The position numbers and the translations under genes were made by a program. A stretch of DNA of 55,613 nt, from contig JBQHQH010000018.1 in assembly GCA_052067355.1 (NCBI GenBank), positions 1-55,613 on the forward strand. The letters run 5' to 3'. Positions 34,568 through 43,661 of this stretch are shown here, one piece after another. This DNA comes from CABMKH01 sp040797625. Lineage in GTDB: Bacteria; Bacillota; Clostridia; Tissierellales; Tissierellaceae. Every line of letters begins with the position of its first letter. Position 1 is the stretch's first letter. Under the pieces are notes generated by a model. It was not told the DNA's origin and did not search any database. It saw only the letters and a program-made list of their open reading frames with translations.

Positions 34568-35437
34568 ATGAATATAGTAGAAAATAAAAAGATCTTTTTT
34601 ATTATATCCTTGGCTATAATATTCACTGGTATAGTGATGTATTTTATAAATGGAGTAAATTATGGTATTGATTTTACTGGCGGAACGATAATTGAAATGA
34701 ATGCAGGTCAATTTATCCCAGTAGATGAGGTAAAGAAAATTGTAGATGAATTTGACCCAAATATGAGCATAATTCATGGAGGAACAGATAAACATGAATT
34801 GATCATAAAGAGTACTTTAGATCTATCAAATGCAGATATCTCTGCTATAGGAGATAAATTTGCTGAAGTTTACAATGTGGATAAGAAGAATAATATTCAA
34901 TCTGATAAAAATGGACCGTCTATGGGTAGAGAGATTAGAGAAAAAGCTTTGCTTTCCATATGTATTGCGGCTGTTGCCATGCTTGGATATATAACATTTA
35001 GATTTGAGTTTAAATTTGGAGTGGCAGCAATTATAGCTTTATTACATGATGTATTAGTGACTATTTCTGTATATATTATCTTTAAGTTACCGGTAAATAG
35101 TTCGTTTATTGCTGCAATACTTACTATAGTTGGATATTCCATAAATGATACTATAGTAATCTTTGATAGAATAAGAGAAGAGATGAAATTAAATCCAAAG
35201 GATGGGTATGAAAATGTAGTCAATAATAGTATTAAACATTCCTATAGAAGAACTATAAATACTACTATAACTACTGTATTAGCTGTTTTAATACTCTATA
35301 TATTTGGTGTTGATGATGTAAAGGTATTGGCATTGCCACTATTGTTAGGTATGATTGCTGGTACTTATTCATCCATATTTATAGCACCTGCACTTTGGTA
35401 CAATTTTAAGACTTATAAGACAAAAACTGCTAAATAG
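34568..35437 (+). CDS. secF: Protein translocase subunit SecF
   Basis: This 289-residue partner of SecD has an N-terminal helix, NYGIDFTGGTIIEM, a small extracytoplasmic domain and five C-terminal helices including ILTIVGYSINDTIVIFDRIREEM. I choose ATG 34568 because ATGGAGGTG lies just before it. An in-frame ATG at 34544 would overlap secD and contain the ribosome site. Confidence 0.96.
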   Translation: MNIVENKKIFFIISLAIIFTGIVMYFINGVNYGIDFTGGTIIEMNAGQFIPVDEVKKIVDEFDPNMSIIHGGTDKHELIIKSTLDLSNADISAIGDKFAEVYNVDKKNNIQSDKNGPSMGREIREKALLSICIAAVAMLGYITFRFEFKFGVAAIIALLHDVLVTISVYIIFKLPVNSSFIAAILTIVGYSINDTIVIFDRIREEMKLNPKDGYENVVNNSIKHSYRRTINTTITTVLAVLILYIFGVDDVKVLALPLLLGMIAGTYSSIFIAPALWYNFKTYKTKTAK

Positions 35438-35450
35438 GCAGTTTTTTCTT
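35423..35450 (+). terminator. Terminator overlapping the secF stop
   Basis: AAAACTGC (35423-35430) pairs with GCAGTTTT (35438-35445), followed by more T. The stop codon lies in the loop. Confidence 0.85.
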
Positions 35451-35552
35451 TATCTGCTTGGTATAAGTTTTCTTTATATTACTCAATTTTACTAGAATTT
35501 ATTGACATAAAATGATAAAATTTAAACATTATGATTTATTTGGAGTGATTAT

Positions 35553-37313
35553 TTGGAAAAGTGGTTTATTAGAAATAATGGTATAGACTTTAGAAAAATT
35601 GCCAAAGAGTTAGATATCAACCCAATAATATCTAAGATATTGGTAAATAGGGAGATATATGAACAAAATTCCATAGACAGATTCTTAAACATCAAATTAG
35701 ATAAGCTATATTCTCCAAGTTTGATGAAAGATTTAGTGAAAGCTGGAAATATATTAAGAGATAAAGTAGATAATAATAAGAAGATTAGAATTGTTGGAGA
35801 TTTTGATGTGGATGGAGTAATATCCGTATATATATTGAACAGAGCTATAGAAAGACTTGGAGGCATAGTGGATTATGCAATACCTGATAGAATAAATGAT
35901 GGATATGGGATCAATAATGATATAGTAGAAAGAGCTAAGGCAGATGGCGTAGATACTATAATCACTTGTGATAATGGTATAGCTGCATTGGAGCAGGTCA
36001 GGCTTGCTAAAAAATTGGGGCTAAATATAATAGTAACTGATCATCACGACTTACCCTTTATACAACAGGATAATGAGAAAAAATATCTATATCCTGTAGC
36101 AGATGCTGTAGTAAATCCTAAAAGACCTGATTGTGAATATCCATTTAAGAGTCTCTGTGGTGCTGGAGTTGCCTTTAAGCTTATAGATTATCTATATAGT
36201 CTATATGATATTCCAAGGGAAGAGGTATATGGATTCATGGAATATGTGGCAATAGCTACTATTTGTGACGTAGTAGATTTAGTAGATGAAAATAGAATTA
36301 TAGTAAAACATGGTCTAGAGTTAATAAACTCTACTAAAAACATAGGCTTAAAGGCCCTAATGAGAGAATCCAAACTAAATAGGGAAATAGGAGTATATCA
36401 TATTGGATTTGTCATAGGACCTACCATAAATGCATCTGGAAGATTGGATAGTGCATATTTAGCCTTAGAATTACTATTATGTGGAGATGAAGAAAAGGCT
36501 ATAGATCTAGCTAAAAAGTTGAGAGAGTTAAATGAAGAGAGAAAAGCTCTTACTGAAGATGGCATTGAGAGCATCATAAATAAGATAGAGAGCTCCTCTT
36601 TGAAGGATGATAAGGTACTTGTAATATATGAACCGCACATTCATGAAAGTGTAGCAGGTATTATTGCAGGAAGAGTTAAGGATAATTATAATAAACCTAC
36701 TATAGTACTTACTGAGGGAATTGAAGGGATAAAAGGGTCAGGAAGATCTATTGAAGAGTACAATATATTTGAAGAGTTGACTAAATGTAAAGATATATTG
36801 AATAGATTTGGGGGGCATCCCATGGCTGCAGGGCTTTCCTTAGATTTGAAGAATATACAATTGTTAAGGGAGAGGTTGAATAGTCAGACTAATCTAACAG
36901 ATGATGATTTAATAAGGAAAGTCTATATAGATATGGGACTTCCAATAGAATATATAAGCTATGAATTGATAGAAGAGCTGGAGACATTACAGCCTTTTGG
37001 AAAGGGAAATTCTAGACCTATCTTTGGTGCAAAATCTTTAAAGATAGTGAGGATGTTTAAACTAGGTGTAAATGAAAATGTGCTTAAGTTTACTTTGGAG
37101 TCTAAAAAAGGGAGCACCATGGAAGGAATATTGTTTAATAATACATTGTCTTTTGAAGAGGCTATAATTTCAAAATATGGAGAAAATGGATTAGATGAGC
37201 TCTATAGAGGTATAAATAATGATATATCTATAGATATAATCTATTATCCTTCAATAAATGAATATATGGGTAAGATAAGTATTCAAATAGTTATTCAACA
37301 TTTTAGAATATAA
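35553..37313 (+). CDS. recJ: Single-stranded-DNA-specific exonuclease RecJ
   Basis: This 586-residue 5'-3' exonuclease of the DHH superfamily works in recombination and mismatch/base-excision repair. Motifs are VGDFDVDGVISVYIL, TCDNGIAA, IIVTDHHDLP with DHH metal ligands, VVNPKRPDCEYPFKSLCGAGVAFKL, and later GSGRSIEEYN and FGGHPMAAGLSL of the DHHA1 domain. The C-terminal OB-like region is present. It is shorter than Bacillus RecJ but complete for the core. The start is TTG behind TTGGAGTGAT. It begins a recJ-rel-dtd-MBL run. Confidence 0.93.
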   Translation: MEKWFIRNNGIDFRKIAKELDINPIISKILVNREIYEQNSIDRFLNIKLDKLYSPSLMKDLVKAGNILRDKVDNNKKIRIVGDFDVDGVISVYILNRAIERLGGIVDYAIPDRINDGYGINNDIVERAKADGVDTIITCDNGIAALEQVRLAKKLGLNIIVTDHHDLPFIQQDNEKKYLYPVADAVVNPKRPDCEYPFKSLCGAGVAFKLIDYLYSLYDIPREEVYGFMEYVAIATICDVVDLVDENRIIVKHGLELINSTKNIGLKALMRESKLNREIGVYHIGFVIGPTINASGRLDSAYLALELLLCGDEEKAIDLAKKLRELNEERKALTEDGIESIINKIESSSLKDDKVLVIYEPHIHESVAGIIAGRVKDNYNKPTIVLTEGIEGIKGSGRSIEEYNIFEELTKCKDILNRFGGHPMAAGLSLDLKNIQLLRERLNSQTNLTDDDLIRKVYIDMGLPIEYISYELIEELETLQPFGKGNSRPIFGAKSLKIVRMFKLGVNENVLKFTLESKKGSTMEGILFNNTLSFEEAIISKYGENGLDELYRGINNDISIDIIYYPSINEYMGKISIQIVIQHFRI

Positions 37314-37349
37314 TCGTTCATGATATAATTAATGAAGAAGGTGATGATC

Positions 37350-39512
37350 GTGTTAGAAAAATTAGTAGCTAAAGTAGAACAATATAATCCACATGCTGAT
37401 ATGTCATTAATCATAAAAGCTTATAGTTTTGGTGATGCTGCTCATGAAGGACAGTTTAGAAATTCAGGGGAAAAGTTTTTTATACATCCATTTCATGTAG
37501 CCATGATATTAGCAGATCTAAGTATGGACACAGCAACTATAGTAGCTGGACTTCTTCATGATGTCATTGAAGATACGGATATAAGCTATGAAGATGTAGT
37601 GCGTGAATTTAGTAAGGAAATTGCGGATTTAGTCGAAGGAGTTACTAAACTAAAAAAGCTTAAATATAAGACGAAACAGGAAAACCAAGCAGAGAATTTG
37701 CGGAAAATGGTCTTGGCCATGTCTAAAGATATTAGAGTTATTATAGTGAAATTAGCAGATAGGCTTCATAATATGAGAACTCTGGAATATATGATAGATG
37801 AAAAGAAAAAAGAAAAGGCTTTGGAAACTTTGGAAATCTATGCTCCATTGGCTCATAGATTGGGGATTTCCAAGATTAAGTGGGAATTAGAAGATCTATC
37901 CCTTAGATATTTAGAACCTGAGAAATACTACAATCTGGTAGAGAAGGTATCTAGAAAGAGACGGGAAAGGGAAGCATATATACAAGGTATAATTGAAACA
38001 TTAAATAAACAATTAGACGATATGAAGATTCACTGTGAAATAAGTGGTAGACCTAAGAGTTTTTATAGTATATACAAGAAGATGGAGATACAGGGAAAAG
38101 ACTTTGAAGAGATCTTTGATCTTACGGCTATTAGGGTTTTAGTAGATAGTATAAAGGATTGTTATGGTGTATTGGGGATTGTTCACACTCTATGGAAACC
38201 ACTGCCAGGTAGATTTAAAGATTATATCGCCATGCCTAAACCAAATATGTATCAATCTCTTCATACAACTGTAATAGGGCCAGAGGGGGAGATATTTGAG
38301 GTTCAAATAAGGACGTATGAGATGCATAGGACTGCTGAATACGGTATTGCTGCTCACTGGAAATATAAAGAGGGAATATCAAAGGCTGAGAGTTTTGATA
38401 ATAAACTCGCATGGTTGGGACAGCTCTTGGAATGGCAAAGAGATCTTAAAGATCCAAAGGATTTTATGGAGACTTTAAAGATAGATTTTTTTACAGACGA
38501 GGTATTTATCTTCACACCTAGAGGAGATGTAATCAATCTTCCAGAAGGCTCTACACCTATAGATTTTGCATATAGAGTCCATACAGACATAGGAAATAGT
38601 TGTGTAGGTGCCAAGATCAATGGAAGGATAGTTCCATTAAATTATCAATTGAAAAACGGAAATATTGTTGAGATAATCACATCTGTAAGTAGTGGTGGAC
38701 CTAGTAGAGATTGGTTGAAGATAGTCAAGAGTACTCAGGCAAAATCTAAGATTCGACAATGGTTTAAATTAAAGGATAAAGATAGTAATGCTATAAAAGG
38801 TAAAGAGTTATTAGAAAAAGAATTAAAGAGGCAGGGCTATAAGGCCAATGAAATTCTTCGAGATGAATGGCTAAAGAGTATTGCGGATAAATTGAGTATA
38901 AATACTATAGAGGATCTATATGCTTCCATAGGATATGGAAATGTAAGGATAAATCAAGTAATCACAAAGTTAAAGGATTTTTATACTGAATACTATAAAA
39001 CTCATCATGAAGAAGAATTTTTAAAAGAACAGACAAAAAAACAACAAGAAAAGAAAAAGGGCAGAGGTAGTCAAGGAGTTACTATAAAGGGAGTAGACAA
39101 TATCAAGGTCAGATTTGCTAAGTGTTGCAATCCAGTACCTGGAGATGATATAGTAGGATATGTTACTATGGGAAGAGGAGTATCTGTGCATAGAGCCGAT
39201 TGTCCAAATGTAAAGAATAGTAAAGAAAATGATAGGTTTTTAGAGGTGGAGTGGGATGTAGAAAAAAAGGCATCCTATAGTGCAGAAATCCAGATTAGAG
39301 CCATAGATAGATTTGGACTTTTAGCGGAGATAGCTTTAAGAATGAATGAAGAGGGATTGAGTGTTATATCTCTAAATGCTAGGACCAATAGAGATAGAGT
39401 AGTTCTAGTAAATATGGTATTGGAGATACATGATATAGATCAACTTGAGGGCGTTATCAATAAGATTAAAAAGATAAGAAATGTCATAGATGTATATAGA
39501 GTAACATCATAG
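37350..39512 (+). CDS. rel: Bifunctional (p)ppGpp synthetase/hydrolase Rel
   Basis: This 720-residue stringent-response enzyme makes and degrades (p)ppGpp. The HD hydrolase domain is intact (HPFHV, then GLLHDVIEDTD). The synthetase has GRPKSFYSIYKKM, RFKDYIAMPKPNMYQSLHTT, with the RXKD form of bifunctional enzymes, and EYGIAAHWKYKEG. A TGS domain (FIFTPRGDVINLPEGSTPIDFAY), zinc-finger-like region (FAKCCNPVPGDDIVGYVT) and C-terminal ACT domain follow. I take GTG 37350, placed after GAAGGTGATGATC; the ATG at 37332 contains the ribosome site. It is 36 bases after recJ. Confidence 0.95.
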   Translation: MLEKLVAKVEQYNPHADMSLIIKAYSFGDAAHEGQFRNSGEKFFIHPFHVAMILADLSMDTATIVAGLLHDVIEDTDISYEDVVREFSKEIADLVEGVTKLKKLKYKTKQENQAENLRKMVLAMSKDIRVIIVKLADRLHNMRTLEYMIDEKKKEKALETLEIYAPLAHRLGISKIKWELEDLSLRYLEPEKYYNLVEKVSRKRREREAYIQGIIETLNKQLDDMKIHCEISGRPKSFYSIYKKMEIQGKDFEEIFDLTAIRVLVDSIKDCYGVLGIVHTLWKPLPGRFKDYIAMPKPNMYQSLHTTVIGPEGEIFEVQIRTYEMHRTAEYGIAAHWKYKEGISKAESFDNKLAWLGQLLEWQRDLKDPKDFMETLKIDFFTDEVFIFTPRGDVINLPEGSTPIDFAYRVHTDIGNSCVGAKINGRIVPLNYQLKNGNIVEIITSVSSGGPSRDWLKIVKSTQAKSKIRQWFKLKDKDSNAIKGKELLEKELKRQGYKANEILRDEWLKSIADKLSINTIEDLYASIGYGNVRINQVITKLKDFYTEYYKTHHEEEFLKEQTKKQQEKKKGRGSQGVTIKGVDNIKVRFAKCCNPVPGDDIVGYVTMGRGVSVHRADCPNVKNSKENDRFLEVEWDVEKKASYSAEIQIRAIDRFGLLAEIALRMNEEGLSVISLNARTNRDRVVLVNMVLEIHDIDQLEGVINKIKKIRNVIDVYRVTS

Positions 39513-39523
39513 GAGGTAGAAAA

Positions 39524-39973
39524 TTGAGAGCTGTAATACAAAGGGTGAACAAGTCATCTGTCACAGTAGACGGAAATGTAGTAGGAGAGATTGGAAATGG
39601 ATTATTAGTTTTATTAGGTGTCGGTCATGGAGATGATACTAAAGACTTAGAATATATTGTAGATAAGATATTAAACCTCAGGATCTTTCAAGATGAAAAT
39701 GACAAGATGAATCTATCTGTTTTAGATATAAAGGGAGAAATATTGGTAGTTTCTCAATTTACTCTATATGGAGATGTGAGAAAGGGAAGGAGGCCTAGTT
39801 TTAGCCAGTCAGCTCATCCAGATATAGCCAATAGATTATATGAAGAATTTATTGAATCAGTAAGAGACAGAGGAATAAAAGTACAACATGGTGTATTTGG
39901 TGCTCATATGGATGTAGAATTAGTAAACAATGGACCTGTTACCATACTATTAGATAGCAATAAAATATTTTAA
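39524..39973 (+). CDS. dtd: D-aminoacyl-tRNA deacylase
   Basis: This 149-residue dimeric proofreading enzyme hydrolyses D-aminoacyl- and Gly-tRNA(Ala). It shows the N-terminal MRAVIQRVNKSSVTVDG, the active-site SQFTLYGDVRKGRRPSF and the cross-subunit NGPVTILLDS loop. The start is TTG behind AGGAGGT, 12 bases after rel, the usual partner in Firmicutes. Confidence 0.96.
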   Translation: MRAVIQRVNKSSVTVDGNVVGEIGNGLLVLLGVGHGDDTKDLEYIVDKILNLRIFQDENDKMNLSVLDIKGEILVVSQFTLYGDVRKGRRPSFSQSAHPDIANRLYEEFIESVRDRGIKVQHGVFGAHMDVELVNNGPVTILLDSNKIF

Positions 39974-39986
39974 GGGGGTAAGACAT

Positions 39987-40607
39987 TTGGAATTCATTAG
40001 AATACCAGCTGGAGTGTATGCTGCTAATTGTTATATTATATATTCTGAGATCGCTAGAGAGGGGATCGTAGTAGATCCAGGTGGAGATGCGGAAATCATA
40101 TTAGGTAAAATAGATGAAAATAAACTATCTATAAAATATATAGTTCTAACCCATGGGCATGGAGATCATATGGGAGGAGTAATAGAGCTAAATAAGAGTT
40201 TAAATGTACCTGTATTAGTCCATGAAGCTGATAAAGAGTTGATGGAGGATGGAAATAAGAATATGTCTGTCATAATGAGTTTTGGATCTTTAGAGTTTAG
40301 TCCTGATGTTCTCCTTAAAGATGGAGATGTCATAGAGTTTGGAGATTTAAATGCAGAAGTCATCCATACTCCAGGTCATACTAAAGGATGTATATGTTTA
40401 AAGATTCAAGATCATCTGTTTACTGGAGATACATTGTTTAAGGGTTCTATAGGTAGAACTGACTTGTTTAGTGGAGATTATGACACTATAATAAGCTCTA
40501 TTAGAGAAAAGATATTACCTTTAGACGATAATATTATAGTATTGCCAGGACATGGTGCACCTTCTACAATAGGAGAAGAAAAGAAATACAATCCATATTT
40601 AGGATAA
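39987..40607 (+). CDS. MBL-fold hydrolase (glyoxalase II-like/YcbL-type)
   Basis: This 206-residue metallo-beta-lactamase-fold protein has the full metal motif THGHGDHMGG, then HTPGHTKGC, LFTGDTLF and LPGHGAPSTIGEE. It resembles YqgX/YcbL-type hydroxyacylglutathione-hydrolase-like enzymes whose true substrate is not settled. The start is TTG behind AAGGGGG, which overlaps the dtd stop codon, so the two are coupled. A rel-dtd-MBL-hemZ order is typical of clostridia. Confidence 0.9.
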   Translation: MEFIRIPAGVYAANCYIIYSEIAREGIVVDPGGDAEIILGKIDENKLSIKYIVLTHGHGDHMGGVIELNKSLNVPVLVHEADKELMEDGNKNMSVIMSFGSLEFSPDVLLKDGDVIEFGDLNAEVIHTPGHTKGCICLKIQDHLFTGDTLFKGSIGRTDLFSGDYDTIISSIREKILPLDDNIIVLPGHGAPSTIGEEKKYNPYLG

Positions 40608-40613
40608 TATTGT

Positions 40614-40645
40614 GCCACTTCAATAGATTGAGGTGGCTATTTTAC
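40614..40645 (+). terminator. Hairpin between MBL hydrolase and hemZ
   Basis: GCCACTTCAA (40614-40623) pairs with TTGAGGTGGC (40628-40637, one G-U) around TAGA, then TATTTTAC. The T tract is short, so read-through into hemZ is likely. Confidence 0.55.
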
Positions 40646-40663
40646 ATAGGTAGGGTGATTTTT

Positions 40664-42139
40664 GTGATAGGTATAATGATTGAAGGACACGACTATGAAC
40701 ATGATATATTTGAACTAGTGAGAGTGTTTTTTCCAGGTAAAGAGGTTAAAATTGTTGAGAATACAGAGGAGATACATAATTTCCAGTATTTTATAGAGAG
40801 CATATTGAACTTTAACAATCTAAAATATCATGCTATTACTAGTATATATAATGATGGCAATTTAATAGGAGAATATAGAGCAGATATAGATGATATCAAT
40901 ATAGGAGATTCAGATATTAAACAGAGAATTAAGACTGGTATAAAGAAGTCCATGTATAATCTCCTAGCGGAGATCTGCCAAATAGATGCACCTTGGGGTA
41001 TTCTCACTGGTATAAGGCCTTTAAAGATAGTTCATAACATGATTGATAAGAAAATGTCATATGATAAAATATTAGTTGTCCTTATGGATGAATATAGACT
41101 TCATAGATCTAAGGCAGAATTGATATTGGATATTGCAAAACTTCAGAGAAAGTATATATATCCCACATCTAAAGATAGGTATAGTTTGTACATTGGGATA
41201 CCATTTTGTCCTACAAGATGTTCCTATTGTTCATTTCCTGCCTATAAGCTAGGAAGAGATTATGATGTGGTTAAGAAATATGTAGATACATTATTATATG
41301 AGATACATAGAGTTGGAGAGATTATGAAGGGAAAGTCCTTGAATACTATATATATAGGAGGTGGGACTCCCACTGCTATAAGGACATCAGACCTTGAAAA
41401 GATAATTGCTAATATAGTAGAAGCTTTTCCAACTAAAGATATAAGAGAATTTACTGTGGAGGCAGGACGACCTGATACTATTCATGAAGAAGTTTTGAAT
41501 ATGTTGAAGAAATATGGTGTTAATCGCATAAGTATCAATCCTCAGACTATGAATAATAATACTTTAAAAATAATAGGCAGAAATCACGATATAGATTCCA
41601 TAATATCTGCTTATAGCCTTGCTAAAGATATTGGATTTGATATAATTAATATGGATATTATTTTAGGTTTACCAAATGAGGGTATTAAAGAAGTAAGGCA
41701 TACTATAAGTGTTATAAGGGATATGAATCCTGAGAATCTAACAGTACATACATTGTCATTGAAAAAAGGGTCTAAACTTTTCATGGAACAGGCAAATCAC
41801 CTGCTAAACGAAAGAGTAAGCGTTCAAGGTATAATAGAAGAAGTTCAAGGTTTTGCAGAGGATAATGGATATAAACCTTATTACCTATATAGGCAAAAGC
41901 AGATCCTAGGAAATTTGGAGAATGTTGGATATAGCAAGTTAAATAGAGAGTGTATATTCAATATAGTCATGATGGAAGAGAAGGAGACAGTTATAGGAAT
42001 GGGATTAGGCGCTGTTTCTAAAATATATTATCCTGAAGACGATCGAATCCAACGAATACCTAATTTTAAAGATTTAATACAATATAATACTAGAATAGAT
42101 GAATTGATAGATAAAAGAAAAGTTTCTATGTCTAAATGA
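40664..42139 (+). CDS. hemZ: HemZ-type coproporphyrinogen III oxidase-like radical SAM protein
   Basis: This 491-residue radical SAM protein is of the HemN/HemZ class, annotated as oxygen-independent coproporphyrinogen III dehydrogenase in haem synthesis. The cluster motif is PFCPTRCSYCSFPAY, with GGGTPTAI and EFTVEAGRPDT downstream. The N-terminal 160 residues form the extra domain of HemZ, ending PWGILTGIRPLKI. Many HemZ-like proteins in anaerobes lack haem pathway partners, and none is in this window, so the reaction is uncertain. I start at GTG 40664 behind TAGGGTGAT; the upstream in-frame ATG 40610 lies in the preceding hairpin. Confidence 0.88.
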   Translation: MIGIMIEGHDYEHDIFELVRVFFPGKEVKIVENTEEIHNFQYFIESILNFNNLKYHAITSIYNDGNLIGEYRADIDDINIGDSDIKQRIKTGIKKSMYNLLAEICQIDAPWGILTGIRPLKIVHNMIDKKMSYDKILVVLMDEYRLHRSKAELILDIAKLQRKYIYPTSKDRYSLYIGIPFCPTRCSYCSFPAYKLGRDYDVVKKYVDTLLYEIHRVGEIMKGKSLNTIYIGGGTPTAIRTSDLEKIIANIVEAFPTKDIREFTVEAGRPDTIHEEVLNMLKKYGVNRISINPQTMNNNTLKIIGRNHDIDSIISAYSLAKDIGFDIINMDIILGLPNEGIKEVRHTISVIRDMNPENLTVHTLSLKKGSKLFMEQANHLLNERVSVQGIIEEVQGFAEDNGYKPYYLYRQKQILGNLENVGYSKLNRECIFNIVMMEEKETVIGMGLGAVSKIYYPEDDRIQRIPNFKDLIQYNTRIDELIDKRKVSMSK

Positions 42140-42209
42140 CATACGACTATATCTTATAACACTGCAATTAAAATGTCTTTAAATAATAAAAAGAGAGGAT
42201 GATTGTATA

Positions 42210-43382
42210 ATGAATTACTCAGAACTAAGTCTAAAGATGCATGAAGAGAATAGGGGAAAAATTGAAGTTACTCCAAAGGTAAAAGTTGAGACAAAAGATG
42301 ATCTAAGTACTGCATATACTCCTGGAGTTGCAGAACCATGCAGAAAGATTCATGAAAATAAGGAAAACGCTTATAAATATACAGCAAAGGGAAATTTAAT
42401 TGCAGTTGTTACAGATGGTACTGCAGTTTTAGGACTTGGAGATATTGGACCAGAAGCAGCTATGCCTGTCATGGAAGGTAAATCCATATTATTTAAAGAG
42501 TTTGGAGATGTAGATGCAGTTCCAATATGCCTTAATACAAAAGATGTAGATGAAATAGTAGAGACAGTGAAGAGAATAGCACCTACTTTTGGTGGAATAA
42601 ACTTAGAGGATATAGCTGCACCTAGATGCTTTGAAATAGAGAGAAAATTAAAGGAAGAATTGGACATACCTGTTTTCCATGATGATCAACATGGTACAGC
42701 TGTAGTTGTTACTGCAGGACTTATAAATGCATTGAAGATTGTAGGTAAAAAGGTAGAGGAGATAAAGGTAGTGGTAAACGGTAGTGGAGCAGCAGGTGGA
42801 GCTATTGTTAGAATGTTATTAGGTCTAGGTGTAAAAGATGTTATAATGTGTGATAGTAAGGGAATAATATATAAGGGTTCTCCTACAAATAATTGGGTTA
42901 AAGAAGAGTTAGCAGAGATTACAAACAAAGAAGACAAAAGAGGCGGCTTAAAAGATGCAATTGCAGGTACAGACGTATTTATTGGAGTTTCTGTTGCCAA
43001 TGTTGTAGATGAAGATATGGTTAAATCTATGAATAAAGATGCTATTATATTTGCAATGGCAAATCCAACTCCAGAGATATTCCCAGACGTGGCAAAGAAA
43101 GCAGGAGCGAAAGTAGTGGGAACTGGTAGATCAGATTTTGCAAATCAAATCAACAATGTGCTTGCTTTCCCAGGAATATTTAGAGGTGCTTTAGATGCTA
43201 GAGCTAAGGACATAAACAATGATATGAATATAGCTGCTGCATATGCAATTGCAAATTCAGTTAAGAAATCAGAGTTAAATGAAGAGTTTGTAATACCAAA
43301 TGCTCTAGATAAGACTGTAGCAGATGCTGTAGCTAAAGCAGTAAAACAAGCTGCTATTGATAGTGGTTTAGCAAGAATTTAG
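42210..43382 (+). CDS. NAD(P)-dependent malic enzyme
   Basis: This 390-residue enzyme oxidatively decarboxylates malate to pyruvate. It is the short bacterial form. Motifs are AYTPGVAEPCR, VTDGTAVLGLGDIGP, IAPTFGGINLEDIAAPRCFEIE with metal-binding Glu/Asp, PVFHDDQHGTAVVV, the Rossmann NGSGAAGGAIVRMLL and ANPTPEI, and FPGIFRGALDARA. The ATG follows AGAGAGGATG. It is monocistronic between hemZ and the aspS T-box leader. Confidence 0.95.
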   Translation: MNYSELSLKMHEENRGKIEVTPKVKVETKDDLSTAYTPGVAEPCRKIHENKENAYKYTAKGNLIAVVTDGTAVLGLGDIGPEAAMPVMEGKSILFKEFGDVDAVPICLNTKDVDEIVETVKRIAPTFGGINLEDIAAPRCFEIERKLKEELDIPVFHDDQHGTAVVVTAGLINALKIVGKKVEEIKVVVNGSGAAGGAIVRMLLGLGVKDVIMCDSKGIIYKGSPTNNWVKEELAEITNKEDKRGGLKDAIAGTDVFIGVSVANVVDEDMVKSMNKDAIIFAMANPTPEIFPDVAKKAGAKVVGTGRSDFANQINNVLAFPGIFRGALDARAKDINNDMNIAAAYAIANSVKKSELNEEFVIPNALDKTVADAVAKAVKQAAIDSGLARI

Positions 43383-43384
43383 AT

Positions 43385-43413
43385 TTGACATATCTATAAT
43401 TTTGCTTTATAAT
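43385..43413 (+). promoter_or_regulatory. Consensus sigma-A promoter of the aspS leader
   Basis: A perfect TTGACA (43385-43390), 17-base spacer and perfect TATAAT (43408-43413) start three bases after the malic enzyme stop. Confidence 0.92.
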
Positions 43414-43430
43414 TAAGAAAATATAATTTG

Positions 43431-43645
43431 CTTTGAAGAGGAAAAGATCAAATCCCTTTGTCATAGAGATTCGGTGATGGTGGAAATCCGATACTAATAT
43501 TTGATTCAGACACCTTGGAGCAAATAATCTGAAAGGATTATTCGCATAAATGCGTTAAATTTTTGAGTGAGGATTACCTAATTAGGGTGGTACCGCGAGA
43601 TAACCTCTCGTCCCTGAGTTTCAGAGATGAGAGGTTAATTTTTTT
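43431..43645 (+). promoter_or_regulatory. Aspartate-specific T-box leader
   Basis: This transcribed leader senses uncharged tRNA(Asp). Stem I runs from about 43437 to 43525, and its specifier loop offers GAC, an Asp codon, at 43509-43511 followed by the usual A. The conserved T-box AGGGTGGTACCGCG is at 43584-43597. The terminator is the stem AACCTCTCGTC (43602-43612) with 43626-43636 plus a T tract. In the usual mechanism, uncharged tRNA pairs with specifier and T-box bulge, stabilises the antiterminator and allows aspS transcription. Confidence 0.95.
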
Positions 43646-43661
43646 AAGGAGGAAGATTATA

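Noticed and set aside
43563..43661. N-terminal extension of aspS
   Set aside because: This stretch contains the T-box motif and the terminator. The true ribosome site and ATG lie after it.
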